Source of the DNA: Cyprinodon diabolis
Lineage: Eukaryota > Chordata > Actinopteri > Cyprinodontiformes > Cyprinodontidae
Assembly (NCBI GenBank): GCA_030533445.1
Contig: CM060078.1
Span: 24,925,091-24,989,090 of the forward strand
DNA: 64,000 nt
Direction: 5' to 3'
Shown: positions 37,753 to 48,600 of the stretch, piece after piece
Position numbering within the stretch: the first letter of the stretch is position 1
How the letters are laid out: every line of letters starts with the position of its first letter
The notes under the pieces: generated by a model
What the model was told of the DNA's origin: nothing
The model's database searches: none
What the model saw: only the letters and a program-made list of their open reading frames with translations
Translations under genes and position numbers: made by a program

Positions 37753-39110
37753 TCACAAATGCTCAGGATTCCCAGAAGCATAAACACACTTTATAAATAC
37801 AGACAAAGGATTCCAATTGAACAAAATGATTATATGGATGACCACAGGTAGGAATGATTTCCTGTGGCGCTCTGTGGTGCATCTGGGTAGGAGGAGTCTT
37901 CTGCTGAGGGAGCTCATCTGCTGGACCAGTGTGTCATGGAGAGGATGTGAGTCATTGTCTAAGATGGACTGAAACCTGGACAGCATCCTCCTCTCTGCCA
38001 CGGTGGTCAGAGTGTCCAGCTGCTCCCCTACTGCCCTCCTGATCAGTTTTTTCAGTCTGTTGTTTTCAGCGACACTCAACCCACTGCCCCAGCATGTGAC
38101 AGTGAAGAAAAGCATGCTAGCAACAACAGACCTATAAAACATCCTCAGCATCGCCCCACAGATGTTAAAGGTCTTCAGCCTCCTCAGGAAGAATAGTCGG
38201 CTTTGTCCCTTTTTGTAGACCGCCTCAGTGTTTCTAGTCAAGTCCAACTTATTGTTAAAGTGCACTCCCAGGTACTTATACTCCTCCACAGTGTCAAAAG
38301 GAACTCCCTGGATGGAAACAGGGATCACAGGTGTTTTTGTCCTCCTCAGATCCACTATTAGCTCCTTAGTCTTTGTCACGTTGAACTGTAGGTGGTTCAG
38401 CTCACTCCAAGTGACAAAGTTGCCCACCACGGTCCTGTGTTCACTCTCCTCACCCTTCTCAATTCAGCCAACAATTGCTGAGTCATCAGAAAACTTCTGA
38501 AGGTGGCAGGACTCAGAGCAATAGTTGCAGTCTGAGGTGAAAAGGGTGAAAAGGAAGGGGGGAAAGGAAAGTCCCCTGAGGGGCCCCAGTGTTGCTGACC
38601 ACCCTGTCAGACACACAGTTCTGTAGGCGTACATACTGTGGTCTGCCCGTCAGGTAATCAACAATCCAGGACACAATGGGGGCCTCCACCTGCATCGCAG
38701 TCATCTTCTCACCTAGTAGAGCCGGGAGGATGGTGTTGAAGGCACTGGAGAAATCAAAGAACATGATTCTCACTGTGCTCGCCAGCTTGTCCAGATGATT
38801 GTAGACTATTCAGCAGGAAGATGATGCTGTCCTCAACTCCCAGGCGGGGCTGGTAGGGGCTGGTAGGTAGCAGCCGGGAACTGTAGTGGATCAGTGAAGG
38901 GCCTGACCAAGGGCCTTAGCTGCTCCAGGACTACCCTCTCAAAGGTCTTCATGATATGGGACGTCAGTGCTACCGGTCTGTAGTCCTGAGGGTCGCTAGG
39001 GCGCGACGTCCTTGGCACAGGAACGAGGCAGGACGTCTTCCACAGCATGGGGACTGTTTGGAGGAGCATGCTCAGGCTGAAGACTAGGCTGATGAGCACA
39101 CAAATCTTTC
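37753..39110 (-). pseudogene. 5'-truncated CR1/L2-like LINE, reverse transcriptase
   Basis: Three minus-strand frames follow each other. The first (38833-39099) has SCLVPVPRTSRP and DYRPVALTSHIMKTFERVV. The second (38513-38773) has FFDFSSAFNTI and GAPQGTFLSP. The third (ending 37753) has YKYLGVHFNNKLD, KGQSRLFFLRRLKTF and ERRMLSRFQSILDN, then the C-terminal block up to LFN. The catalytic box appears as KFSDDSAIVG between the second and third. The frameshifts mean it is inactive. The element begins in the middle of reverse transcriptase, so the endonuclease is missing. Confidence 0.9.
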
Positions 39111-40090
39111 TAGGTTTAAAAACTACTTGTGGTATGAAACTTCTACAAGTTTTTTGGATTTTTTAAAGACTCACCTGACATGGTTTGATATACAAATGTG
39201 TTTTATTTCTACTATTATTTATAATTATTATATATATTATTAGTAGATAATCTATTACTAGTAGATGCTAGTACTATTAACCCCTAAATCTACTTTTTTT
39301 TCTTTTTTTATAAAAAACTGTACGGCATTATTTTGCCTGGGACATTTGCTGTTTTGCTGCTTTTATTTTTGAAACCATCGACATAATAAAGAGTAGATGA
39401 CTCAAAGGCCTTTACTTTCAGGCGTTGTAGCCACAGCCGTACCATCATTGGAAGGTTGCCTACAACATTATGTAATCTCTCTTTGGCAGGCGCAATTAGG
39501 TATCAGCATATTAAATGAATCACTGCCCGCAGAAAAATAAATGAAAAAAATAAATTAATAAAAAAACTCAACTTTATTGATCTTACATTGGATAAAATTT
39601 CTGCTACAATAAATGATCCCTTGGGGAGCATTGGGCTTTCATGCTTTGTGCTGCCAACCTTATGATTATCATATCTACATGTATTAGGACACATGGTTCA
39701 ACACATTTAAATATTTTTAAGGAGGCAAATCCAAAACAGATTTCTGTCACCTTTACTGACTCAACTCATTGTAGAGGAAAAGCATCTCTACTTCAAGCCA
39801 AATGGCCCATCCCTGAATTACTTTTCATCTGTTGGAAAGCATCCCTCAGGGTTTTAACCCCCCTCCCTCTTGTTGGCTTGGTTGTACACTGCATTATAGA
39901 TTGAAGAGAGATGAAAAATGGTGTGGATGAGGGAAAAACAAAAGAACAAAAAAGAAAACAGAGGTTAGCTCTTCTCTGCTCATGTTTTCCATATTTTTGT
40001 GTCAAATAAATGAAACCCTCAGTCGTCATAATGATGCAGTTCAAAAAAGCACAGCAAAAACAATAAGCTTACCCTCCTACTGAGTTGAAT
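39111..40090. other. no gene; spacer between two divergent LINE copies
   Basis: This is AT-rich sequence with no recognised gene. It separates the 5'-truncated ends of the two LINE copies. Confidence 0.55.
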
Positions 40091-41376
40091 CTGTAGTTAT
40101 GAGGAATAGAAGCATACTACAGCTGTTCCACCTGCTTAATAAACACCCCCCTCTGCAACTGGCTGCTGGACTTCCTCACTGACAGAACCCAGGCTGTCAG
40201 AGTGGGGAACAACATCTCCGACGTCATCACCCTGAACACCGGCACCCCCCAGGGCTGTGTCCTGAGACCCTGCTGTTCACCCAGATGACCAACGACTGCC
40301 GTCCACGCCTCAGGTCCAACCACATCCTGAAGTACACGGACGACACCACAGTAGTTGACCTCATCCGGGACAACAACGAGGCGGCCTACAGGGAGGAGGT
40401 GCGGCATCTGGTGGACTGGTGCAGAGGGAACAACCTGATCCTGAACGTCAAAAAGACCAAGGAGATTATCATCGACTTCAGGAAATCCAGACCCACCCAC
40501 ACACCCCTCCTCATCAACGACTCAGCTGTGGAGGTCGTCAGCAGCACCAAGTTCCAAGGGGTGCACATCACTGACAACCTCAGCTGGTCACCCCACATCT
40601 TCTCACTGATGAAGAAGGGCCAGCAGCGCCTGCACTTCCTGCGTCGGATGAAGAGAGCATCCCTCCCGCCCCCCGTCCTTCAAACCTTCTACAGAGGGAC
40701 CATCGAGAGCCTTCTGACCAGCTACATCTCCATCTGGTCTGGCGCTGCAGGGCCTCTGACTGGAAGTCTCTACAGAGGGTGTTGAGGACAGGGGAGAAGA
40801 TCACGGGGGCGCCGCTCCTCTGCATCAAGAACATCACGGACAGGCGCTCCCCAGATCCTCACCGACCCCAACCACCCCAACCATGGACTGTTTTCCCCCC
40901 TGGCGTCCGGCAGAAGGTTCCGCCGCATCTTCTGCAGAAGGACCAGACTACTGAACAGTTTCTTCCCCCTGGCCATCAGACTTCTTAACGCCACATAACA
41001 CTCATAAACCCCCCCCCCCACACACACACACACACCCCACCCCACCCCACCCCACCCCACACACACACACAATAAAACACCTCCCATGGACATGGACAAT
41101 ACATGCACCTTAGTTTAGTTTTGTCTTCAACTTAATGTTTCTTTTTGCAATAACTCAGTGCAATATTTATTGATGTTTCTTCTTCAATAACTCAGTCCAA
41201 TATATATGTATAAATATACTTCTTTACCCTGTATATAGCTAGCTCTTAGTTATGGAACACATATTGAGCAGGAATAAGGTCTTAGCTCTATTACACTGGT
41301 AGCCAAGAAACTGACATTTCGTTGTCAAGATTCACCTTGTGTTTCTTTGTGCAATGACAATAAAGGAAGTCTAAGT
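40091..41376 (+). pseudogene. 5'-truncated CR1/L2-like LINE with 3' UTR
   Basis: From about 40145 one frame reads [19 protein letters not shown] and TGTPQGCVL. After a frameshift near 40265 comes LKYTDDTTVV (catalytic Y-x-D-D), then VDWCRGNNLILNVKKTKEII, STKFQGVHITDNLSW and LHFLRRMKRASLPPPVLQTF. The coding part decays after 40785. The 3' UTR carries a C/CA-rich tract (41010-41070) and ends in CAATGACAATAAAGGAAGTC near 41372, a common teleost LINE tail. Confidence 0.9.
41008..41070. repeat. C-rich and (CA)n simple repeat
   Basis: A run of C is followed by (CA)n, repeated CCCCA units and (CA)n again, inside the LINE 3' UTR. Confidence 0.9.
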
Positions 41377-41389
41377 TAATGATCTGCCG

Positions 41390-42447
41390 CTGTTATCATT
41401 CCCGTGATATCCAGTCTTGATCACATAAGGCAGCTTTATAAAAATTAGAGTTATTGTTGCTTCAAAGGATAATCCACAAATAATTTAATTTAAATATATT
41501 TTGTGTTGTACGTTTAATAAAAACAGTACTAAATGAACAATTGAAAAGAACAGACTGGCTTAGATGATTAAAAGTAAGTTTAGACAGGTTATAGCCTCCG
41601 CTCATCCAGATCTTTGTGAATAGCATTAGCATTGAGGGGGGTGTTAAATGAGATAGGCAAATCCTACAGATTTTAAGAGTGCAGCCTCATATCCAAGCTG
41701 TTCATGCTGAGAGAAGATAATGAGAAGCGACACTAAAGCCCAATAGGGAAACATGTTTTCATTAACTTATCCCAAACTCTCCCTGTGGGGTTGTTGGGTT
41801 GAGGTGCATCCCTCATGTATTTTATACCTTTGAGCTTTTAGAATAAATAGAGCGCTTAGGCAAGGCCACCGTGCCTTTGAAGGGTATTAGAATAAAGTTT
41901 TGCTGCTCTTCTGAAAGTTTACACTAACAATCAGTAAGAATAACATAGATCCTGATTATTTTAAAATTTAATTATTTTTTTATTGCAAAAATGTTTCTGT
42001 TTTTTTTAAACCAGAAATATGAACAACAGCTTATTATTTTTAATATTGTTTAATGAGTATTTAAACAGTTTCAGTGAAGCCATAGAAAACGTCCCTAAGT
42101 ACTTGGGATTGAGTATTTGAAGGCTTTAAAACATGTTGAACATCTCTCCAGAAGACAATTGTTTATTCAGAGGGTTTTATTGAGCTTGGAGGTTTCAATT
42201 TCGTCAGCTCAAGGTTTAATAAATATGGCTTCCCTTCCAGTTTATAACAGCAGCCTTCACTGTCTTAATCTTGCTTTGAACTATATTCATTCATCTGAGC
42301 GGGACAACTTTGATCCGGTGGACAAGACTTTAAACTGAGTAAATACATTACTCCCAAATGCAATTGATAATGGCTATCCGTGTTAAAATTTTATCTAAAA
42401 TATTTTGTAATTTGCAATGAGATAAATGCTACTTGCAATACTGAGGC
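41390..42447. other. no gene recognised
   Basis: This is AT-rich non-coding sequence. Nothing was recognised. Confidence 0.5.
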
Positions 42448-42455
42448 AATAACAT

Positions 42456-42967
42456 CAGAGATGGCAAAAGTACTCACTTTCCGTACTTGAGTAAAAGTAC
42501 AGATACATGTTTTTTTCATGCCGTTGCCTACATTTTAAATGGATGTCTGCCAATAGGACTAGATCTCTGTTGTGTTCATTTTCAATCATCTCGTCGTCCA
42601 TACAACTATGCTAACGCCATCGCCACCAAGCTGCAATGATTTGCCGCGAATGAATACTGCCGAATCTGTCGATTCATCTTGTAGTGGTGCGTCAAATACA
42701 ATGTAGATTCCCATCCAATTAGATTGAATTTGGTATTGATGACCTGAAAAATAATAACGGTAACTCCATTGAAATGATTCAAAACTAAAGTAACGAGCCA
42801 ATTTTTTAAAATGTAAGGAGTAGAAAGCACAGATATTTGTGTAAAAATGTAAGGAGTAGAAGTAAAAAGTCGCCATAAAAATAAATAGTAAAGTAGAGTA
42901 AAAATATCAGAAAAATCTACTTGAGTACAGTAACGAAGTATTTGTACTTCGTTACTTCCCATGTCTG
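42456..42967. mobile_element. non-autonomous hAT element
   Basis: The ends CAGAGATGG and, inverted, CAGACATGG continue into related GTACTTGAGTAAAAGTAC and TACTCAAGTAG motifs. The flanks carry a perfect 8-bp target duplication AATAACAT (42448-42455 and 42968-42975), diagnostic of hAT transposition. The body encodes no transposase. Confidence 0.9.
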
Positions 42968-42975
42968 AATAACAT

Positions 42976-43670
42976 GCATCTGCATAGTGGGTGGTGCTGA
43001 AAACAAACATGACGGGACGTGTGTATGTGTGATTCCCATAAAAGAGCAACATCTCTATCTATCAGTTAAAGTCATAAAGTTCAGTTGGTCACACAAAAAG
43101 TCTTTTAGACAAATGGAGAAGTTAATCCCTGACAGTGGCCCACCTAGCATGTTAAGACACTTTCTTATTACTGGCACACCACTTCATGGTTGTGACTCAA
43201 AGATTGAAGCTCAACAGGGTGTTTTAACTATGAGATTAATTTGAGATCAACTTATATAGAGATTTTCTATTAGAGTTCTAATGGCTTTCAGAAATCTCCA
43301 CACCTCTTTGAGTGTAATTGATTGGGTTTTCTGTGATCGTCGAGTAATATAGCAAAGATTCATACATATCTGTCGACAAATAGTTATCCAACCCACAAAT
43401 ATGGTCCTTACGGGGAAGTGTCAATATCGCCAAAAGAAACCCAAAATCATTTCATTTTTTTGGTTTCTCTCAAGTCATATCAGGAATGCAGCCTTAGTGG
43501 GAAAGAAAATGCTCTGACCAGATTCAATAAAAAAGGAAAGTTTTGCTGTTGTGGGTAACTATCAACTCATAACTCTAAGATTATGTGCCCACTATTAAGA
43601 TAAGGATGGCAGGGCCATGCTTTGGGGATAATTTTCTGATGAGAAATTGAATGTGTCTACTTTCAAGGAA
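42976..43670. other. no gene recognised
   Basis: This is non-coding DNA without recognised elements. Confidence 0.5.
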
Positions 43671-43674
43671 ATCA

Positions 43675-44010
43675 GAATCAGATTTATTGCCAAGTAAATT
43701 TGCACTTCCAAGGAATTTGACTTGGTGTTGACTGTGCCAACAAATTCAATATATATACAGAATATGTACCTATATACAATATAAAACGTACAATATACTA
43801 TATACAACAACAGTATATGGCCACATACTATATACAGTAGACTGTGCATTAATGTAATGCAGGAGGTATGGAGATCCTACATTAATGTAGCTTCTAGGTC
43901 CTGAACGGGGGAGGGAGAGGCAATGTCGGTATCAAGGGGTCTCTGGGTATGGTTGATAAGGCTGGTAGCAGATGGGAAGAAATCATGGAAGAAAACTTTT
44001 TAGAGGCAGT
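43675..44010 (-). mobile_element. LINE 3'-end fragment, antisense
   Basis: AATCAGAATCAGATTTATTG, followed by CCAAGGAATTTGACTTGGTG and GCTGGTAGCAGATGGGAAG, is the inverted form of a common teleost LINE 3' end whose tail is (CTGATT)n. The middle contains short tandem TATATAC units. Confidence 0.55.
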
Positions 44011-44174
44011 AGAGGAAATTAACAGGGAATGAGTTTTACTTTGGAGAACAAATGAGCTTTAACTTGAAGCCAAAGATATGACTGGATGGCTTTTTATCTG
44101 GCACTACACCTCACAATTGACAGAGATTAAGCAATTTTGCAAAGAAAAATTGGAAAAGATGTAATTCTCTACAT

Positions 44175-44323
44175 CAGGCATCCCCAAACTCGGTTCTCGA
44201 GGGCCACTGTCTTGCAGGTTTTAGAGGTTTCCTTGCTCCTGATTAACAGGCTTCTGCTCTACTGCAATGATAACTGATAATCAGCTGTGCTAAAGCAGGG
44301 AAAACCGAGTTTGGGGATGTCTG
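44175..44323. mobile_element. 149-bp hAT miniature element
   Basis: The terminal inverted repeats are CAGGCATCCCCAAACTCGGTT and its near-inverse (AACCGAGTTTGGGGATGTCTG). The flanks CTCTACAT (44167-44174) and CTCTAGAT (44324-44331) match at 7 of 8 positions, as expected for a slightly decayed hAT target duplication. Confidence 0.88.
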
Positions 44324-44331
44324 CTCTAGAT

Positions 44332-45530
44332 AATGTAGTGGGCTCAATTAAAGTAATTGCACTTTTCAGATTTTACTTACACCAAAACTGGAAAACATTA
44401 TCTTTTTCCTTCCAATACATAGATTCACACAACTTTGTGTTACTATATAAAGGGATATATTACTAAAACATTGTATTTAAGTTTCTGAATTGTAGGATCA
44501 TGCAAAAGAAAGAACAATTTTTTTTTTCTACTAACATACTAGATTGATCCCACTTAGTAGTTTGCCTATGATGGAAACCCAGGTAGATTCACACCAGTTG
44601 GTTTTAATCAAAACTTTTGTTGCCATAACGCTGAATATTCACAGCTATAATTAAAGGGATGAGAAAAGCCTTAGCCTCGTTATAAATAAGCACATGGAAG
44701 CCAGATTCAGCCAAACTACCACTCAGTACTTTCCAGTCTTTCATTAGGGACTCCTGGGAGGTGATCTGAAAATCCCAAATAGTGTTTATAGTGAGTTTCT
44801 GCTTCCAGCATAGCATGACCCTACGCATTGAAAACTCACTCCAAGCATCTCCCATATTGGCAACAAAAGATGATTTCAAATGAAAAAAGTCAAAATCCAT
44901 CTTGAATATTATAACTACATGTTTATGATAAATCTTTATTTACTGTGAGTTTTTGATAAGATTAATTTAGAAATAAACACAGCTGCACAGTTCATGATTT
45001 ATATGACACTTATGTGACAATTATTTGACCAAGATGAATTTCTAAATTTACTAAAACTTTTTCTCAATGAGTGCTATAGGATCTAAAATAAGCTCACAAG
45101 CTGTATGGATTTTCAATTAAAATCTGTTTCATTTGTTTGGTATGTTTTGTAATCTTAATGCTACAGACACCGCTGTGGCTCTAAGTTGGTAGTCCCAAAA
45201 AAAGTGTTTTGGACTGACGCACATGCAGAAAAGGTTGAGCAATGAGCAGCAGAGGCCTGAGTGAAGCTGTGCAGTTATTGATGACTGATCTTTAAACATT
45301 AATGGATAAAAAATGGAGACTTGGCTGTGGGAAGCAGAGTGAATTTTCCTGAATACTTAAAATCTCCTGTTGAGGCCACTGCAATAACTATGTGGGCGAT
45401 TAAATTACTGAGTACCCATACAGAAGCATATCTCCTTCTCAGTGGATTCTTCAAATGAGCTGAATTCTCGAACATCTAAGAAAGCATAATTAGGAACAAA
45501 GGAATACTTACAGCTCAATTCTTTGCAAAT
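44332..45530. other. no gene recognised
   Basis: This is non-coding. The frame at 44604-44900 has no recognisable domain. Confidence 0.5.
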
Positions 45531-45657
45531 GTTCATGCATATCCATAAAAATTAAGCGCTATGTTTCCTGCCGAGGTCTGAGCGCCAAAGAGCAAGTAAT
45601 TGTAGAAATAAATGTCTTCTAATTGTCTTTTCTCTTTGTGTGAGTATTTCAGATTAA
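45531..45657 (+). repeat. 127-bp inverted partner of the element at 13747-13873
   Basis: This aligns without gaps to the reverse complement of 13747-13873, with about 19 mismatches in 127 bp. It carries ATGCATAT (octamer-like) and TAATTG (homeodomain-like) motifs in both copies. No reading frame is shared and no transposon ends are visible. Confidence 0.85.
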
Positions 45658-48600
45658 ATTGTTGGAATTATCAGAATCCAGTGTAATTATACACGATTAG
45701 ATGTGGTTCATTATTTGTTTTTGTTTTTTTTGCTTTCTTTTTTTGCAGATCATTTCTGAAAAATAAATCTAGATGAAACATACAATTGAAACAGTCAATT
45801 CCAAACTAAATCATTTTTCTTGTATTTTAGGCATGCTAAGACTTGGTTTCTAACATCAAACGGAACAAGGTGGGTGAAGTCAAAGTGGTAAAAATAGGTT
45901 ATTTTCCTTCCTTTTTCAGCGCTCTATGTCCAAGTCAAGGCAAATAATTGACATTTACAAGAAAAAATTATGGAGTTAAAATGTTAGTAATGAAGGTAGG
46001 TAAATTCATGAGTATGACAGATACTACTTGCACTTTACTACAGTGCTAGTTATGTTAGTTATTAGTATGCTGACCAAACAGTGGTTAGTCCGTTTGTTAA
46101 TTTACAATAACAATTGCTTTAACAATTTATTTAAGAGCAAGTCACTGTTAAGTAGCTTTGCGAACAATTTGGAGGTGTATGCGTTGAAGGATCCATGTTC
46201 CGGGAACGTTATCAATGCTAAAGAATAATATATACCATTTGATACTTGATATACTGCACAGCTAACACCACCTGTTATTATGTTTTAATCAGAATAAAGA
46301 CAATTGCATTAATGGGTTAGGTGCACAAAATTGGCAAACTGAAAAAATTATTCCTACACTGTGATTGTAGCTTTAAAGGCCTGTTATTTTTGCATCATGA
46401 TTTCCCGCCTGACATTTTCAATTTTGTTTTCCTAATTTAAAAAATCAGTTAGTTTGAAACTTTCAAATTAAATACAGAAAAGATTCCTCATCACAAGATG
46501 TAAAGCTAGAGCTTGTCAGTTTAGTCTAGGTAAATTGATAGTTTAGCATAGCTAAAAAACTAAGTAGGTTCCTTCAAAGGTATGTCCTTTGCTCAAAACA
46601 ACACAAAAAAACTATGAAACCTCTATATTATAAGCTTTAATACTGTTGCTGCTACCAAGTCTTATTTAAATTAATATCCATCCAGCTTCTGTGCCCACAT
46701 AATCCCATTGAGGGACAGGAAATAACTAACCTTGCGCAAAAGTTGGATTGCCGCAAGATCCGAGAGTTTTCAGTCTCACAACAAACCTTAAAAGACTCCT
46801 GCTAATACATTCTCTTGCAACGCCCAGTGGGTTGGACCAATGATATGCCTGCAGTGTTTTTTGGGGCGGGACATGTAGGAATGACAACAGTTAGTTTGAG
46901 CCTTGCAAAGGCCTTACAAACATGGCCTGTTGACTCGGTTTTTACCCAGAATAGCAACAATTTCTCATTTAAGAAAGGAGCAAAGAGAAGTACTTTGTGC
47001 ATTTGTAGATGGGAAAGATTTTTGTGTGTGTATGTCCTTTGGAAGCTCTCATGAACGACCAAGTTCCAAAAGCTATTAAGTCTGAAATGCCACGATTCGC
47101 TGCTACGATTGGCTGAAAGTGTATTATGGAAGGCGAGTACTAGCTGGCACGTCACTCAATCTGCTCGAAGTATTGTACTAAATGTCTCTCCTTTTCATGG
47201 ACAGACTGAACGGCAGCCATCCTAGATTGTTTCCATTGAACTGCCAGGTTAGGAAAAAACTTCAGTGGATAAGAGGCTAGGGTTACAAACATTTCCCTTG
47301 GTGGATGTAAGCCGGTCCCGTTATAGTCTGATATAATTAGTTTTAGAGAAACTACAAACATAGCTTGTTGAAAAATGCTCATCAGCCTGATAAAATGTCT
47401 GGCTTTCGAACTGAAATAAGTGTCTTGATCGACAGGAGTCTCCTGTATCCAGAAACAAGAAACATTGGGGGAGGGTAGGCCTTGTAGTTAGAGAGCAAGT
47501 CCTTTAGCTAAAATGCACTCAACAGCCCACTGATCCCAAACGGATAGTTTAATGCAGAGGAAACATCTTTTTTATTTTTTTTTTATTGTTTTTAGCAAGC
47601 TGGAGTTGTTCATGTGAAGAGGACATTTTTATGTTTAACAGTCAACTAGCACAACAACTGAAGAATACATTTTCTAAAAGTCTAAAACAATTATGTTAGT
47701 ATCTCAAGCATTACTTTCAACTATGTAAAACATCAACTCAATTAAAGATGAGGGGAATACCAATGCTCAACCCTTTTTTTTTTAAATAGTAAAATATGTT
47801 TTCCATAGTTGAAATACATCAAAATCGGCTAAAAAATATTAGTATTTAAAATAATCCAAAATACACTTGCTAGGATTAAACAGTGCAGATGAGCAATAAA
47901 GCACATTTAATAATGTATTATTTTAACGTATGATCATCACAGATCTAATACTAAATTGCAGCATTTCCACATGACCAAAATTGATAACACATTTTCGCTT
48001 CACTTTAAAAAAGACATTTGGCTTGTAGACGTTATTTTCAACTTCCAAGGCTGACTTTCACTGCCATGTAGAAGAAAGTAAAAACAGATAAAAATGTAAG
48101 AACAAAATGCAGATACATATTTAAATTTATCATGCTTAATTGTCACCATCAAATCATTCGTTCACAATACTGGGAAGAAGACTACAAATCAAGGTGCAAA
48201 TAAACAATCATACAGGAATGAATAGCAGTAAGTCATTTTTTTTTTGTTTGTTTTGGAACTTCATAATTTGACCTAACTTTGTATGATTCACAATAAAAGT
48301 AAAATGTGCACAAAATAGGCAGTTTTCAACTCCACATAAAAGAAAATCAGACACACATGCTCAACATTAGATACACATTATCCTTTAAATTATAAAAGAA
48401 TTCTATTTTATTCCTCACTACTGTGACTGAGCTCTATTGGTTATATAGTTGTTGCATTTCAGTTTAACAGGAAGCGGCAGATAACACTATGTAATCTGCC
48501 AAAATCAAAATTATGTTCAAGGAAATGTATTATATCAAATTTTATCCAATGACAGCTTGATCACTGCAAAAAAAATGAAATCTAAAGTCATTTTCTCTTA

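Noticed and set aside
46802..47155. 117-codon minus-strand frame as a gene
   Set aside because: No recognisable domain. It overlaps an antisense frame of similar quality. The segment is kept only as an unassigned finding.
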